Shown here piece after piece: positions 52,272 to 63,731 of a DNA stretch of 64,000 nucleotides. Positions within the stretch are counted from its first letter, which is position 1. Each line of letters starts with the position of its first letter. A program made the translations under genes and the position numbers. The stretch covers positions 1-64,000 of the forward strand of contig NZ_LMHU01000010.1 of NCBI RefSeq assembly GCF_001428505.1, written 5' to 3'. The notes beneath the pieces are model-generated. The model ran no database searches and was not told where the DNA came from. It saw only the letters and a list, made by a program, of their open reading frames with translations. This stretch comes from Terrabacter sp. Root181. GTDB lineage: Bacteria > Actinomycetota > Actinomycetes > Actinomycetales > Dermatophilaceae.

Positions 52272-53252
52272 ATGTCCACGACGTCCGACGGCGGCACCGG
52301 CACGACGGCCCGCGTGCTCCGGCTGCTCGACCTGCTCCAGAGCCGACCCGTCTGGAGCGGCACCGAGCTCGCCGACCGGCTCGGCGTCACGACGCGCAGC
52401 GTGCGCCGCGACGTCGAGCGCCTGCGCGACCTCGGCTACCCCGTCAACGCCGCCCACGGAGCCGGAGGGGGCTACCAGCTCGGCGCCGGCCGCCGGCTGC
52501 CACCGCTCCTGCTCGACGACACGGAGGCGGTCGCCGTCGCCGTGTGCCTCCGACTCGCGGCCGGGGGCACGGTCGAGGGGCTGGGGGAGGCCGCGGTGCG
52601 GACGCTCGCCAAGCTCGACCAGGTGCTGCCGGGTCGGCTCCGCGCACAGGTCGAGGCCATCCACGAGGCCACCGTCACGCTCGACAGCGGGGCGGCGACC
52701 GTCGACGCCGCCACCCTCCTGCTGCTCGCCCGCGCCTGCCGTGAGACCGAGCGCGTCACCTTCGCGTATGCCGGCCCGCGCGGTTCGGGGGAACGCCGGG
52801 TCGAGCCCTACCGCCTCGTCGCCACCGGACGCCGGTGGTATCTCCTCGCCTACGACCTCGACCGCGAGGACTGGCGCACGTTCCGGCTCGACCGCATGGC
52901 CGACGCCGAGGCTCGCGGGTGGCGCTTCACCCCGCGCGAGGCGCCCGAGGCGGCCGCGTACGTGCAGCGCTCGATCAGCCGCGGCGCCTATGACCACGTC
53001 GCGCGGGTGCGCATCGAGGCACCGAAGTCCTTGGTGGAGAAGCAGATTCCGCCATCGGTCGGCACCGTGACGTCCGACGGCCCCGACCGCTGCATCTTCG
53101 AGGCCGGTGGCAACCACCTGGGCGCCATGGCCATGCACATCGGTGCCCTGCCGTGGGAGATGACCGTGCTCGAGCCGCCCGAGCTGCGCGAGACCATGCG
53201 CGAGCAGGCCGCCCGGATGCTCCGCGCCGCCGGCGACCCGACCACCGGCTGA
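52272..53252 (+). CDS. YafY-type HTH/WYL-domain regulator
   Basis: 326 residues. An N-terminal winged HTH (LLDLLQSRPVWSGTELADRL, TTRSVRRDVERLRDLGYPV, HGAGGGYQLGAGRRLPPLLL) is followed by a WYL domain (YRLVATGRRWYLLAYDLDRE, where the WYL tripeptide appears as WYL in RRWYLLAYD) and a WCX C-terminal extension. It senses a ligand via the WYL domain, possibly nucleic acid or a metabolite. The DinB partners suggest a local regulon. Confidence 0.93.
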   Translation: MSTTSDGGTGTTARVLRLLDLLQSRPVWSGTELADRLGVTTRSVRRDVERLRDLGYPVNAAHGAGGGYQLGAGRRLPPLLLDDTEAVAVAVCLRLAAGGTVEGLGEAAVRTLAKLDQVLPGRLRAQVEAIHEATVTLDSGAATVDAATLLLLARACRETERVTFAYAGPRGSGERRVEPYRLVATGRRWYLLAYDLDREDWRTFRLDRMADAEARGWRFTPREAPEAAAYVQRSISRGAYDHVARVRIEAPKSLVEKQIPPSVGTVTSDGPDRCIFEAGGNHLGAMAMHIGALPWEMTVLEPPELRETMREQAARMLRAAGDPTTG

Positions 53253-53256
53253 CACC

Positions 53257-53341
53257 GGAACCGCGCCGTGGCGCAGTTCCAGTCGTCATCGGGCCCCGAA
53301 GCGGGGCCGCAACGGCGCCTCAACGGCGCCGTGGCGCCGTT
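53257..53341. repeat. Three hairpins between convergent genes, related to the 27.4-kb repeats
   Basis: GGAACCGCGCCGTGGCGCAGTTCC-type near-palindrome at 53257-53280; GGCCCCG (53292-53298) with CGGGGCC (53302-53308); and AACGGCGCC (53322-53330) with GGCGCCGTT (53333-53341). GGCATACG follows at 53352. They probably end both the WYL and ppc transcripts. Confidence 0.65.
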
Positions 53342-53362
53342 GCAACCGCACGGCATACGTGG

Positions 53363-56200
53363 TCAGCCGGTGTTGCGCAGCCCCGCGGCGATGCCGTTGA
53401 TCGTCAGCAGCAGCGCCCGCTGCACGTCGGCGTCCGGCTCGGCGTCGTCGGGCACGGCCCGCGACCGCGCGAGCAGCGAGGTCTGCAGTGCGTGCAGCGG
53501 CGCGAGATAGCTGTCACGCAGGTCGAGCGTGCGACGCAGGACGGGCGCCGACTCGAGCAGCTCCTTCTGGCCGGTGACGCGGAGCACCTCCTCGACGGTG
53601 CGGGCATGCTCCTCACGGATCGTGTCGAAGACCCCGGCCACGTCGTCGGGCACCAGCGCCCGCACGTAGCCCGCTGCGATGTCGAGGTCCGACTTCGCGA
53701 GCGTCATCTGGACGTTGGAGAGGAACGTGCGGAAGAAGGCCCACGAGCCGTACATCTCGCGCAGCGTCTTCTCCCGGCCGTCCTCCCGCGCGGCGGCGAG
53801 GCCGGAGCCGACGCCGAACCAGCCCGGCAGGATGATCCGCGACTGGGTCCAGCCGAAGACCCAGGGGATGGCCCGGAGGTCGTCGAGACCGCCTTCGCCG
53901 CCGGGTCGCTTGGAGGGCCGCGAGCCGATGTTCATCTTGCCCAGCTCGTCGACGGGCGTCGCCGACACGAAGAAGGGCACCAGCCCTGGGTCTCGCACCA
54001 GGGTGCGGTAGGCGTCCTGTCCGCGGCCGGCGACGAGGTCCATGGTGCCGTTCCAGCCGTCGAGGAGGTCCTGCGGCAGCAGTGACCTCCGGTGCAGGAC
54101 GGAGGCCTCGAGCACCGCGGCCAGCGCGACCTCGAGGTTGAAGCGCGCGAGTCCCGGCAGCGTGTACTTGTCGCTGATGACCTCGCCCTGCTCGGTGATC
54201 TTGATCGGACCGTCGAGGCTGCCGTACGGCTGGGAGAGGATCGCCTCGCCGGTCGGGCCGCCGCCGCGTCCGACCGAACCGCCTCGTCCGTGGAAGAGCC
54301 GCAGGACGACGCCGTGCTGGCGTGCCACGTCCCGCAGCGCGCGCTGCGCCCGGTGGATCTGCCACTGGGACGCCGCGATTCCCGCGTCCTTCGAGGAGTC
54401 CGAGTAGCCGAGCATGATCTCCTGCACGTCGCCGCGGGCCGCGACGACGCGGCGGTACGACGGGTCGGAGAGCAGAGCGTCGAGCAGCGGTCCGGCGGCC
54501 TCGAGCTCGGCGACGGTCTCGAAGAGCGGGGCGAAGCCGATGCGGGCGGTGGCGGGCGTCGTGTCGGTGCCGGTGTCGACGAGCCCCGCCTCGCGGGCCA
54601 GGACGACGACTGCGAAGAGGTCGTCGACGTCGTGGGTCATCGACACGATGTAGGTCTCGACCGTTTCCGGGCCGTAGGTGTCGAGCGCGCGCCCGATGGC
54701 GGTCATAAGCGACAGTGAGGCCGACGCGGAGTCACCGACGTCGTGGACGCCGACGCCGGTGAGCGGCCGGCGCGAGGCCATCTCCCGCGAGAGCAGCTCG
54801 ATGCGTGCCGCGTGGTCGAGCTCGTCGTAGGGGGTGTCGAGTCCGCCGATGCGGTCGTAGAGCTCGGCGAGGGCGGCGTGGTGCTTGGCGCTGTGCTCCC
54901 GCACGTCGAGCGTGGCGAGGCCGGTGCCGGTGGCGACCGCGGTGCGGATGAGCCGCAGGATGGCCCCGTCCGCCGTGAGCGTGTCCCCGGCCGCGAGCAT
55001 CGACTCGCGCATGAGCACGAGGTCGTCGAGCAGCTCGTCGAAACCGGTGTAGTCACGTCCGGGCTCGTGCGGGGTGCCGTGGGTGAGCCGGTCACGGGTG
55101 CGCAGGAGGCGGACCCGCACGAAGCTGAGCTTGAGCCGGTAGGGCTCCTCGGCGTTGAGCCGGCGCACGGCGGCGTAGGTCACCGGCAGGGCCTGCGCGT
55201 CCCGCTCGAGGCTCTCGCGCATCGCGTCGGTGACGTCGACGAAGCGTGTCGACGACGACAGCTCGTGGAGCATGTGGTCGAGCTTCTCGACGAGCTCGGC
55301 GAGGCCGGCGTCGTGCTGCATGCCGATCACCTCGAGGGTGACCTCGGGGGAGACGTTGGGGTTGCCGTCGCGGTCGCCGCCCGCCCAGGCGCCGAAGCGC
55401 AGGGGCCGGGCCGAGGGCGGCAGCTCCACGCCGATGCCTGCGAGCGTCCGGTCGAGCTCGGCGAGCAGGTCGGGCACCACCTGGTCGGCGAGGAAGCGGA
55501 GGGTGTGCATCGCGGTGCGGGCCTCGTCGGTGGGCTCGGGCCGGACGATCCGCAGCTCGTCGGTCTGCCACATCATGTCGACGAGCTCGGCCAGCCGTCG
55601 CGCGGCCCGCGGACCGTCCGACACGGGTCGGCGGGGGTCCTCGAGCTCATCGACCGTGACGGCGATCCGCCGGAGCAGGTTGAGCACGGTGCGCCGCGTC
55701 GCCTCGGTGGGGTGCGCCGTGAAGACGGGGCGGTACTCCAGACGGCCCAGGATGGTCTCCAGCTCGTCCCGCTCGAGGGTGCCGGCCTCGAGGGCGGCAC
55801 CGATGCGCCCGACGGTCGCGGCCAGCGGCGTCTTCTCGACGGCGCTCAGCTCCTGCCAGCGGTGCAGCTGCTCGGTGACGTTGACGAGCTGGAAGTAGGC
55901 GGTGAAGGCGCGGGCCAGGACGACGGCGGTCGGCGCGTCGACGCCCTCGAGCAGCGCACGCAGCTCGTCGTCCTCGGGCTCCCGGGCCAGGCCGCGCACC
56001 TTCTCGACGAGCGCGAGCAGGTCGGCGCCCTCGTGGCGTTCGAGCGCCTCGCCGAGCAGCGCGCCCAGCTGTCGCACGGACGCCCGGAGCGCCGCGTGCT
56101 GATGCGCCGACGAGACGCCCGAGGCGAACGTCGCGGCGTTCGGCTCGCGCCGGTCGGCCTCGAGGAGCTGCTCGGTCGTGGCGTGGCCCTGACTGGTCAT
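53363..56200 (-). CDS. ppc: Phosphoenolpyruvate carboxylase
   Basis: 945 residues from ATG 56200 ([16 protein letters not shown]); the in-frame extension upstream to 56548 has no coding character. Catalytic motifs: [18 protein letters not shown] (active-site His), [63 protein letters not shown], and the C-terminus [11 protein letters not shown]. It fixes bicarbonate on PEP to give oxaloacetate, an anaplerotic step. It converges on the WYL gene. Confidence 0.97.
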   Translation of the reverse strand: MTSQGHATTEQLLEADRREPNAATFASGVSSAHQHAALRASVRQLGALLGEALERHEGADLLALVEKVRGLAREPEDDELRALLEGVDAPTAVVLARAFTAYFQLVNVTEQLHRWQELSAVEKTPLAATVGRIGAALEAGTLERDELETILGRLEYRPVFTAHPTEATRRTVLNLLRRIAVTVDELEDPRRPVSDGPRAARRLAELVDMMWQTDELRIVRPEPTDEARTAMHTLRFLADQVVPDLLAELDRTLAGIGVELPPSARPLRFGAWAGGDRDGNPNVSPEVTLEVIGMQHDAGLAELVEKLDHMLHELSSSTRFVDVTDAMRESLERDAQALPVTYAAVRRLNAEEPYRLKLSFVRVRLLRTRDRLTHGTPHEPGRDYTGFDELLDDLVLMRESMLAAGDTLTADGAILRLIRTAVATGTGLATLDVREHSAKHHAALAELYDRIGGLDTPYDELDHAARIELLSREMASRRPLTGVGVHDVGDSASASLSLMTAIGRALDTYGPETVETYIVSMTHDVDDLFAVVVLAREAGLVDTGTDTTPATARIGFAPLFETVAELEAAGPLLDALLSDPSYRRVVAARGDVQEIMLGYSDSSKDAGIAASQWQIHRAQRALRDVARQHGVVLRLFHGRGGSVGRGGGPTGEAILSQPYGSLDGPIKITEQGEVISDKYTLPGLARFNLEVALAAVLEASVLHRRSLLPQDLLDGWNGTMDLVAGRGQDAYRTLVRDPGLVPFFVSATPVDELGKMNIGSRPSKRPGGEGGLDDLRAIPWVFGWTQSRIILPGWFGVGSGLAAAREDGREKTLREMYGSWAFFRTFLSNVQMTLAKSDLDIAAGYVRALVPDDVAGVFDTIREEHARTVEEVLRVTGQKELLESAPVLRRTLDLRDSYLAPLHALQTSLLARSRAVPDDAEPDADVQRALLLTINGIAAGLRNTG

Positions 56201-56396
56201 GGGTCTGTCGTACCGCTTCGAGGTTTCGGAGGCGTTTCGAGTCCACGATGGGGACCGCTCCGTGGACACAGACGTCCACCAGGTGGACGGTTGTCGCGGT
56301 CGTCGGCGGCCCTGGGCCGAGACGGTCCGCCACGGGGTCGGTGGCGCGGCGGTCGCGTCGCGGGGACCGAAGCGGTGTCCCTGCGAGGATGACGGC

Positions 56397-57227
56397 ATGA
56401 CCCCCGGCACCCTCGTCCTCGCGGCCACCCCCATCGGCGACCCCCGGGACGCGGCGCCCCGGCTGGCACTGGAGCTCGCGACCGCGGACGTCGTCGCAGC
56501 CGAGGACACGCGTCGCCTGCGCCGCCTGCTCGCGGACCTCGCCGTCACGCCGAGCGGGTCCGTCGTCAGCTACCACGAGCACAACGAGGCGGCGCGTACG
56601 CCCGACCTCGTCTCCCGGCTCGTCGCCGGGGAGCGCGTCGTCGTCGTCACCGACGCCGGTATGCCGTCCGTCTCCGACCCCGGCTACCGCCTCGTCGCCG
56701 CCGCGGTGGAGGCGGGCGTACGCGTGACGTGCGTTCCCGGGCCGAGCGCGGTCCTCATGGCGCTGGCGGTCTCGGGGCTGCCCGTCGACCGGTTCTGCTT
56801 CGACGGCTTCCTACCGCGCAAGCCGGGTGAGAAGGCCAAGGTCCTCGCCGAGGTCGCGGACGAGCGCCGCACCATCGTGTTCTTCGAGGCGCCCCACCGG
56901 CTGGCCGAGACCCTCGCGGCGATGCGGGACGCGTTCGGCGCCGACCGCAGGGCGGCCGTGTGCCGCGAGCTGACGAAGACCTACGAGGAGGTCCGGCGCG
57001 GCACGCTCGACGAGCTCGTCGCCTGGGCCGAGGGCGGCGTCAAGGGCGAGATCACGGTCGTCGTGGCCGGTGCCGAGCGGGTGGTGCCGTCCCTCGAGGA
57101 GGCCGTCGCCGGCATACGCACGCGGGTGGAGGCGGGGGAGCGGCTCAAGGACGTCGCGGCCGACGTCGCGTCGCGCACCGGCCTGTCCAAGAAGGCGCTC
57201 TACGACGCGTCGCTCGCCGCGCGCTGA
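56397..57227 (+). CDS. rsmI: 16S rRNA (cytidine-1402 2'-O) methyltransferase
   Basis: 276 residues: [96 protein letters not shown] and [20 protein letters not shown]. It methylates C1402 of 16S rRNA using SAM. The usual start methionine is at 56397 with a GAGGAT box 6 nt upstream. Confidence 0.95.
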   Translation: MTPGTLVLAATPIGDPRDAAPRLALELATADVVAAEDTRRLRRLLADLAVTPSGSVVSYHEHNEAARTPDLVSRLVAGERVVVVTDAGMPSVSDPGYRLVAAAVEAGVRVTCVPGPSAVLMALAVSGLPVDRFCFDGFLPRKPGEKAKVLAEVADERRTIVFFEAPHRLAETLAAMRDAFGADRRAAVCRELTKTYEEVRRGTLDELVAWAEGGVKGEITVVVAGAERVVPSLEEAVAGIRTRVEAGERLKDVAADVASRTGLSKKALYDASLAAR

Positions 57228-57272
57228 ACCGCCGCGGCCGCGCCTCCTGCGGCGCGTCTCGACAGGCGAACC

Positions 57273-57301
57273 CCTTGCCCAGCGGGGAACAGCGGGCAAG
57301 G
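57273..57301 (+). terminator. Hairpin after rsmI
   Basis: CCTTGCCC (57273-57280) pairs with GGGCAAGG (57294-57301) around a 13-nt loop, in the 144-nt gap before osmC. Modest stem, no U-tract. Confidence 0.4.
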
Positions 57302-57371
57302 CTGCTGTCGTTCCCCCTCCGGAGGCCGGCGACGGTCCGGCCGAGTCGACAGCACAGCGAAGGAGCAAGGC

Positions 57372-57797
57372 ATGGGCACCACTCGCACCGCCAGCACGCA
57401 CTGGGAGGGCTCCCTCTTCGAGGGCTCCGGCCAGGTCAGCCTCGAGAGCTCGGGCATCGGCACCTACGACGTCAACTGGCCCTCGCGGGCGGAGGCGGCG
57501 AACGGCAGGACGAGCCCCGAGGAGCTCATCGCCGCAGCGCACTCCTCGTGCTACTCGATGGCGCTGTCGAACGGCCTCGCCAAGGCCGGAACGCCCCCGA
57601 CCACGCTCGACACCACGGCGAACGTCACGTTCGTCCCGGGCACGGGCATCACGGAGATCGCGCTGAGCGTCGTCGCCGACGTGCCCGGCATCTCGGCCGA
57701 GGACTTCCAGGCCGCCGCCGAGGACGCCAAGGCCAACTGCCCCGTGAGCCAGGCCCTCAAGGCCGTGCCGATCTCGCTCGAGGCTCGTCTCGGCTGA
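57372..57797 (+). CDS. osmC: OsmC-family peroxiredoxin
   Basis: 141 residues. TRTASTHWEGSLFEGSGQVS opens a classical OsmC. The two redox cysteines are in IAAAHSSCYSMALSNGLAKA and ANCPVSQALKAVPISLEARL. It reduces organic hydroperoxides by a thiol-based cycle. A GAAGGAGCAAGGC ribosome site precedes ATG. Flanked by hairpins, so monocistronic. Confidence 0.94.
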   Translation: MGTTRTASTHWEGSLFEGSGQVSLESSGIGTYDVNWPSRAEAANGRTSPEELIAAAHSSCYSMALSNGLAKAGTPPTTLDTTANVTFVPGTGITEIALSVVADVPGISAEDFQAAAEDAKANCPVSQALKAVPISLEARLG

Positions 57798-57815
57798 TCT
57801 GCACCACCGGACGCC

Positions 57816-57847
57816 ATCGGCGCCGACCCGTTCGGGTCGGCGCCGAT
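57816..57847. terminator. Bidirectional terminator after osmC
   Basis: ATCGGCGCCGACCC (57816-57829) and GGGTCGGCGCCGAT (57834-57847) form a perfect 14-bp stem with a GTTC loop between convergent genes. Confidence 0.88.
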
Positions 57848-57885
57848 CTCGTGGTGGCGCACCGCCGCCCGTGAGGCCCGGGGTG

Positions 57886-58317
57886 TCAGGCCGACTCGAC
57901 GGTGGACTTCAGGGACTCGAGCATGCCCTGCCAGCTCTGGGAGAACTGGTCGGCCTGCTCCTGCGAGTCGTTGCCGTCCTGCTCGAGGGCCAGGGTCGTG
58001 CGACCGTCCCTCGTCGGAGTCAGCGTGTAGGTCACCGTGTGGTAGTTCTCGGGCCGGTCCTCCTGACCCATGAGCGGGCTGTAGTGGGTCATCGAGAGGC
58101 GGTGGCCCTCCTCGACCTCGAGCACCTCTCCCTTGTCCTCGTAGGACTTCCCGTCCATCTCGCCCTGCCACGTGATCGGGCTGCCGACCTCCCAGTCGGT
58201 GGTCAGGGTGGTGCCGGCCATCCACGACCTCACCTGCTCCGGGTCCGTCAGGGCGCCCCAGACGGCACGCGGCGACGCGGCGACGATGACCTCTGCCTCT
58301 GCGATGTGTCCAGTCAT
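57886..58317 (-). CDS. SRPBCC (AHSA1-like) protein
   Basis: 143 residues from ATG 58317. [60 protein letters not shown] and [20 protein letters not shown] then [15 protein letters not shown] are the START/Bet v1-like AHSA1 pattern. It likely binds a hydrophobic ligand or acts as a chaperone cofactor; the ligand is unknown. Confidence 0.92.
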   Translation of the reverse strand: MTGHIAEAEVIVAASPRAVWGALTDPEQVRSWMAGTTLTTDWEVGSPITWQGEMDGKSYEDKGEVLEVEEGHRLSMTHYSPLMGQEDRPENYHTVTYTLTPTRDGRTTLALEQDGNDSQEQADQFSQSWQGMLESLKSTVESA

Positions 58318-58451
58318 ACCTCTGTCGTACCCGCACGAGGCCACCTCGCGCTAGAAGGAAGCCGACAGCCGCCCACGGCCGGAGCCCGGTGGCCGGGGCG
58401 GCGGCATACTCGTGCGCGGCGGCGCCGCGTGCCCGCCTAGGATTGCTCGCC

Positions 58452-60371
58452 ATGAGCCATGTCCTGTCTGCCGTCGCCTGGCCGTACACCAACGGCCCGC
58501 GCCACATCGGCCACGTGGCCGGTTTCGGTGTGCCCTCCGACGTCTTCAGCAGGTACATGCGGATGGCCGGGCACGACGTCCTCATGGTGTCCGGCACCGA
58601 CGAGCACGGCACGCCGATCCTCGTCCTCGCCGAGGAGGAGGGCCTGACGCCGCAGGAGCTCGTCGACAAGTACAACGCGGTCATCGCCCAGGACCTCGCC
58701 GACCTCGGCCTGTCCTACGACCTCTTCACCCGCACGACGACGCGCAACCACTACGCCGTCGTGCAGGAGATGTTCCGCCAGGTCCACGCCAACGGCTACA
58801 TGATCGAGCAGACGACGCACGGCGCCATCAGCCCGTCGACCGGCCGCACCTTGCCCGACCGCTACATCGAGGGCACCTGCCCGATCTGCGGCTACGCCGA
58901 GGCGCGGGGCGACCAGTGCGACAACTGCGGCAACCAGCTCGACGCCGACGAGCTGATCGACCCGCGCAGCAAGATCAACGGCGAGACGCCCGAGTTCATC
59001 GAGACGCAGCACTTCTTCCTCGACCTGCCCGCCCTCGCCGGCGCCCTGGGCGAGTGGCTCGACGGACGCGAGGCGTCGGGCACGTGGCGCCCCAACGTCA
59101 TCAAGTTCTCCAAGAACCTCCTCAAGGACGTCCGCCCGCGCGCGATGACCCGCGACATCGACTGGGGGATCCCGATCCCGCTCGAGGGCTGGGAGGACAA
59201 CCCGAGCAAGCGTCTCTACGTCTGGTTCGACGCCGTCATCGGCTACCTCTCGGCGTCCATCGAGTGGGCCCGCCGGATCGGTGCCCCGGAGCGCTGGCGC
59301 GAGTGGTGGAACGACCCGTCGGCCGTGTCGTACTACTTCCAGGGCAAGGACAACATCACCTTCCACAGCCAGATCTGGCCGGCGGAGCTCCTCGGCTACG
59401 CCGGGCGCGGCGACAAGGGCGGCGAGCCCGGCGAGTACGGCGACCTCAACCTGCCCACCGAGGTCGTGGCCTCCGAGTTCCTGACCCTCGAGGGCAAGCA
59501 GTTCTCGACGAGCCGCAAGCACGTCATCTACGTCCAGGACATCATCGCCCGCTACGGCCCGGACCCGATCCGCTACTTCATCTGCGCGGCCGGCCCGGAG
59601 AACCAGGACGCCGACTTCTCGTGGGCCGAGTTCGTGCAGCGCAACAACAGCGAGCTCGTGGCCGGCTGGGGCAACCTCGTCAACCGCACGGCCGCGATGA
59701 TCGCCAAGAACTTCGGCGAGATCCCGAGGGCGTATGCCGTCGAGCCCGTCGACGAGGAGCTGCTGGCCACCGTGCGGGGTGCGTTCGCGACCGTCGGTGC
59801 CTCGCTCGAGCGGCACCGGCAGAAGGCCGCCCTGGCCGAGGTCATGCGCGTCGTCGGCGAGGCCAACGCGTACGTCTCGAGGACCGAGCCGTTCAAGCTC
59901 AAGGGCGACGACCAGCGCGAGCGGCTGTCGACGGTGCTGCACACGCTGGCGCAGGCCGTCTCAGATATCAATACGCTCATCTCACCGTTCCTGCCCCATG
60001 CGGCGAACCGCGTCCACGCGGTCCTCGGGGGTGACGGCGAGCTGATGCCGATGCCTCGTCTGGAGGTCGTCCCGGACCTCGACGACGACGCCCGGAGCTA
60101 CCCGATCATCACGGGCGAGTACACCTCGACGCCGCGCTGGGAGTCGCGGCCCGTCGTCGTCGGGACGCCGATGGCCAAGCCCACGGGCGTCTTCGTCAAG
60201 CTCGACCCCGAGCAGGTCATCGAGGACGAGCGGGCGCGGCTGGGCGACTCGGGGCCGGGCGGCACCCGCCACCACACCGACCCCCTCGCGGCACCGAAGA
60301 TGGGCAAGCCGAAGGGCGGTGCTGCGGCCGCCGTGGCCGGTGCGCGCGCCGACGAGGCACCGACCGCATGA
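58452..60371 (+). CDS. metG: Methionyl-tRNA synthetase
   Basis: 639 residues. [20 protein letters not shown] carries the HIGH motif (HIGH); [18 protein letters not shown] has the zinc-binding cysteines; the KMSKS-type motif is [17 protein letters not shown], in the KFSxS variant usual for actinobacteria. The C-terminal anticodon-binding and EMAP-like-lacking end is Ala/Gly-rich. Aminoacylates tRNA-Met. TAGGAT (58438-58443) lies 8 nt before ATG 58452. Confidence 0.96.
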   Translation: MSHVLSAVAWPYTNGPRHIGHVAGFGVPSDVFSRYMRMAGHDVLMVSGTDEHGTPILVLAEEEGLTPQELVDKYNAVIAQDLADLGLSYDLFTRTTTRNHYAVVQEMFRQVHANGYMIEQTTHGAISPSTGRTLPDRYIEGTCPICGYAEARGDQCDNCGNQLDADELIDPRSKINGETPEFIETQHFFLDLPALAGALGEWLDGREASGTWRPNVIKFSKNLLKDVRPRAMTRDIDWGIPIPLEGWEDNPSKRLYVWFDAVIGYLSASIEWARRIGAPERWREWWNDPSAVSYYFQGKDNITFHSQIWPAELLGYAGRGDKGGEPGEYGDLNLPTEVVASEFLTLEGKQFSTSRKHVIYVQDIIARYGPDPIRYFICAAGPENQDADFSWAEFVQRNNSELVAGWGNLVNRTAAMIAKNFGEIPRAYAVEPVDEELLATVRGAFATVGASLERHRQKAALAEVMRVVGEANAYVSRTEPFKLKGDDQRERLSTVLHTLAQAVSDINTLISPFLPHAANRVHAVLGGDGELMPMPRLEVVPDLDDDARSYPIITGEYTSTPRWESRPVVVGTPMAKPTGVFVKLDPEQVIEDERARLGDSGPGGTRHHTDPLAAPKMGKPKGGAAAAVAGARADEAPTA

Positions 60372-61249
60372 GCCCGCAGGCGTCGGGGCAGCGTGGCCTG
60401 CCGGACACCCCGCCGGACCCGCTGCCCATCGACGTCGTCGACAACCACGTCCACCTCGACATCACGCGTGAGGGGGACGAGCCGTTCGACGTCGCCGACG
60501 CGATCAAGGCGGCCCGCGCCGTCGGCGTGACCCGGCTCGTCCAGGTCGGCTGCGACCTGGACGGGATCCGCTTCACCATGGACGCCATCGACGCGCACGA
60601 CGAGCTGGTCGGTGGAATCGCCTTGCACCCCAACGAGATTCCTCGGCTCGCCGCGGCTGGGCGTCTCGAGGAGGCCTATGCCGAGGTCGAGCGCTGCGCG
60701 GCCCACGAGCGCATCCGCGTCATCGGCGAGACCGGGCTCGACTACTTCCGCACCGGTCCCGAGGGGATCCCCGTCCAGCAGGACGGCTTCCGCTGGCACA
60801 TCGACCTCGCCAAGCGTCTCGGCAAGGCGCTGCAGATCCATGACCGCGACGCCCACGACGACGTGCTGCGGATCCTCGAGGAGGAGGGCGCGCCCGAGCA
60901 CACGGTCCTGCACTGCTTCTCGGGCGACCTGGCCATGGCTCGCGAGTGCGTCGACCGCGGCTACCACCTCAGCTTCGCCGGCACCCTCACCTTCAAGAAC
61001 GCGCGCGGCCTGCGCGACGCGCTGACCGCCGTCCCGCTCGACCGCATCCTCGTCGAGACCGACGCCCCCTACCTCGCGCCCGCGCCGCACCGGGGTGCGA
61101 CCAACGCCTCGTTCCTCGTGCCGGTGACCGTCCGGGCGATGGCCGCGGTGCTCAACATCGACGTCCCGGCACTGTGCCGCGCGGTGTCCGACAACAGCGA
61201 GCGGGTCTACGGTCCCTGGGGTGCGGAGCGAACCGGGCAAAGCTCCTAG
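60368..61249 (+). CDS. tatD: TatD-family deoxyribonuclease
   Basis: 293 residues with metal ligands in [85 protein letters not shown] and [20 protein letters not shown] divalent-metal DNase/proofreading-like hydrolase. It overlaps metG by 4 nt (ATGA), the usual actinobacterial operon. Confidence 0.95.
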   Translation: MSPQASGQRGLPDTPPDPLPIDVVDNHVHLDITREGDEPFDVADAIKAARAVGVTRLVQVGCDLDGIRFTMDAIDAHDELVGGIALHPNEIPRLAAAGRLEEAYAEVERCAAHERIRVIGETGLDYFRTGPEGIPVQQDGFRWHIDLAKRLGKALQIHDRDAHDDVLRILEEEGAPEHTVLHCFSGDLAMARECVDRGYHLSFAGTLTFKNARGLRDALTAVPLDRILVETDAPYLAPAPHRGATNASFLVPVTVRAMAAVLNIDVPALCRAVSDNSERVYGPWGAERTGQSS

Positions 61250-61434
61250 CGCACCACAGAACGCCCCGTCCACCGACACCGGCCTCCGTTACCGAAATTT
61301 GACCTTTCCATGGAGTGTCGGCCACATTGGTGGACTGTTGGCCGGTTGCCACCCCGCATCGACCTCTTCCCGACGACGTGAGGAGGACGGATCGAGAGCG
61401 CGTTGCACCCGGGTCGTTCGACGTTCGGAGTGTT

Positions 61435-62580
61435 TTGATTTCTCGCAACGCCAAGATCCTGGCCGCCGCTGGCGCGGCCGTCGTCCTCACCGGTGGCGCC
61501 GTCGGCGCGACCCAGCTCGACAAGGCCGTCAACCTCTCGGTGGACGGCACGACGAGCTCGGCCCACGTCTTCGGCAGCACCGTCGGTGACGTCCTCGACG
61601 ACCAGGGGATCGCCGTGAAGCCGGGCGACGTCGTCGTCCCCGCCGCAGACGCCCCCGTCAGCGACGGCGACACCATCACCGTGAAGTACGCCCGCCTGCT
61701 GACCCTCACGGTCGACGGCAAGACCCGTCAGGTGCGCACCACCGAGACCACGGTCGACGGGGCGCTCCTCGCGCTCGGCCTCCGCGGCGAGGGTGCCCGC
61801 CTGTCCGTGTCCCGTTCGCAGACCATCGGTCGCCAGGGGCTCGCCGTCAGCGTCGTCACCCCCAAGGCCGTGACGGTCACCGTCGACGGCAAGACGACGA
61901 CGAAGACCATCGCCGCGGCCACCGTCGGCGAGGCGCTGACCCAGCTCGGTGTCCGCCTCGGCAAGGCCGACAAGGTCAACCCGCCGGTCACGACCCGCCT
62001 CACGTCAGGTGCCAAGGTCGCGGTCCAGCGCGTGCAGACCAAGGACAAGAAGGTCAACGAGGCCATCGCCTTCGGCACGACGAAGAAGAAGACGAGCGAC
62101 CTCTACACCGACCAGACCAAGGTCTCGCGTGCCGGCGTCGCCGGTGTGCGCACCGTGACGGTCCGCACCACGGTCGTCGACGGCAAGGTCGTCTCCACCA
62201 AGAAGCTCTCGTCGAAGGTCACCAAGGCCCCGGTCGACCGCATCCTGCTGGTCGGCACCAAGGCCCGCCCGGCCGCCGCTCCCAGCACGACGAGCACCGG
62301 CAGCACCGGCAGCACCGGCGGCTCCAGCTCCGGCGGGGGCATCAACCTGGCCCACGCCGCCATGTGGGACAGCATCGCCCAGTGCGAGTCCACCGGTAAC
62401 TGGCACATCAACACCGGCAACGGCTACTACGGAGGCCTGCAGTTCCTCACCTCCACGTGGCTCGCCTACGGTGGCGGCGACTTCGCGTCGCGCGCCGACC
62501 TCGCCTCGCGTGAGCAGCAGATCACCGTGGCCAACCGCGTCTACGCCGACAACGGCACGTCGCAGTGGGGCTGTGGCTGA
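61435..62580 (+). CDS. Resuscitation-promoting factor, RpfB type
   Basis: About 381 residues if it starts at TTG 61435 ([20 protein letters not shown]), which has GGAG four nucleotides upstream; the earlier GTG 61315 would add a non-conserved 40-residue lead. A signal/anchor helix is followed by three DUF348 repeats ([60 protein letters not shown]), a G5 domain ([20 protein letters not shown]), a Ser/Gly/Thr linker, and the C-terminal lysozyme-like Rpf domain ([38 protein letters not shown]), the Glu in QCES being catalytic. It cleaves peptidoglycan to stimulate growth resumption. TTGACC (61300) upstream is a possible -35. Confidence 0.94.
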   Translation: MISRNAKILAAAGAAVVLTGGAVGATQLDKAVNLSVDGTTSSAHVFGSTVGDVLDDQGIAVKPGDVVVPAADAPVSDGDTITVKYARLLTLTVDGKTRQVRTTETTVDGALLALGLRGEGARLSVSRSQTIGRQGLAVSVVTPKAVTVTVDGKTTTKTIAAATVGEALTQLGVRLGKADKVNPPVTTRLTSGAKVAVQRVQTKDKKVNEAIAFGTTKKKTSDLYTDQTKVSRAGVAGVRTVTVRTTVVDGKVVSTKKLSSKVTKAPVDRILLVGTKARPAAAPSTTSTGSTGSTGGSSSGGGINLAHAAMWDSIAQCESTGNWHINTGNGYYGGLQFLTSTWLAYGGGDFASRADLASREQQITVANRVYADNGTSQWGCG

Positions 62581-62607
62581 CCCAGCCGCACAGCACCAGC
62601 ACGTTTC

Positions 62608-62644
62608 GACGAGGCCCCCGACCATCACGGTCGGGGGCCTCGTC
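62608..62644 (+). terminator. Terminator of the rpf gene
   Basis: GACGAGGCCCCCGACC (62608-62623) pairs with GGTCGGGGGCCTCGTC (62629-62644), a perfect 16-bp stem with an ATCAC loop. Confidence 0.9.
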
Positions 62645-62777
62645 CCGTCGGGTGGCCCCGCGGTCACACGAGCAAGCCGGGGCACGCGAGTGCCCGGGGA
62701 CCGGGCGCCCGGGGGCGGACGCGCGACACCGGGCCACGCGGCATACGCCATCCGCCGGGGCGCCATAGGGTGAGCGC

Positions 62778-63701
62778 ATGAGCAAGAAGGACGCGCCGGA
62801 CGTCGCCGATGCCGCGCTCCTCGGCGCGGCGCAGGTGCGCGAGCTCGCCGAGCGCCTCGAGGTGCGACCGACGAAGCAGTGGGGCCAGAACTTCGTCGTC
62901 GACGCCAACACGGTGCGCAAGATCGTCCGGGTCGCGGGCGTCGGTCCGCACGACGTCGTCGTCGAGGTCGGCCCCGGGCTCGGCTCGCTCACCCTCGCGC
63001 TCCTGCCCGTCGTCAAGCACGTCACGGCCGTCGAGGTGGACCCGCGGCTCGCGGGCGCCCTGGAGGAGACGGTCCGCTCGCTCCAGCCGGAGAACGCCGA
63101 CAAGCTGCGCCTCGTCGCCGCCGACGCGCTGACGGTCACCAGGCTCCCCGGTCCCGACCCCACGGCCCTCGTCGCCAACCTGCCCTACAACATCTCGGTG
63201 CCGGTCGTGCTCTCCTTCCTCCAGTACTTCCCGACGATCGAGCGCGTCCTCGTCATGGTGCAGCTCGAGGTCGCCGAACGGCTCGCGGCCAAGCCGGGCA
63301 GCAAGATCTACGGCGTCCCGAGCCTCAAGGCGGCGTGGTACGCCGACGTCGAGCTGGCCGGGCGCGTCGGGCGCAACGTCTTCTGGCCGGCCCCCAACGT
63401 CGACTCCGGCCTCGTCGCGCTGCGCCGTCGCAAGCCGCCGAAGACGACGGCGAGCCGTGAGGACGTCTTCCGCTGCATCGACGCGGCGTTCCTCCAGCGA
63501 CGCAAGTCCCTGCGTGGCGCCCTCGCGTCGTGGGCGGGCTCGCCGGACGCCGCGGAGCAGGCCCTCGTCACCGCAGGGGTCGACCCCCGCACGCGCGGCG
63601 AGCAGCTCGACATCACGACCTTCGCCCGGATCGCCGAGGCCCGTCCGGCCGATGTGGGTCCGCCGGAGCCGCGCGGACGCCGTCGGGGCCATACGTCCTG
63701 A
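62778..63701 (+). CDS. rsmA: 16S rRNA dimethyladenosine transferase KsgA
   Basis: 307 residues. [40 protein letters not shown] (SAM loop), [40 protein letters not shown] (NLPY motif) and [20 protein letters not shown] are all present. It dimethylates A1518/A1519 of 16S rRNA. ATG 62778 is six nt after TAGGGT (62766-62771), so a leaderless mRNA is likely. The octamer GGCATACG is at 62740. Confidence 0.96.
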   Translation: MSKKDAPDVADAALLGAAQVRELAERLEVRPTKQWGQNFVVDANTVRKIVRVAGVGPHDVVVEVGPGLGSLTLALLPVVKHVTAVEVDPRLAGALEETVRSLQPENADKLRLVAADALTVTRLPGPDPTALVANLPYNISVPVVLSFLQYFPTIERVLVMVQLEVAERLAAKPGSKIYGVPSLKAAWYADVELAGRVGRNVFWPAPNVDSGLVALRRRKPPKTTASREDVFRCIDAAFLQRRKSLRGALASWAGSPDAAEQALVTAGVDPRTRGEQLDITTFARIAEARPADVGPPEPRGRRRGHTS

Positions 63702-63731
63702 CGCCGGCCGGTCGGACCATAGGGTGGGCGC

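Noticed and set aside
61250-61434. Possible c-di-AMP (ydaO) riboswitch before rpf
   Set aside because: Such riboswitches occur before some actinobacterial rpf genes, but I find none of the conserved elements in this short leader.
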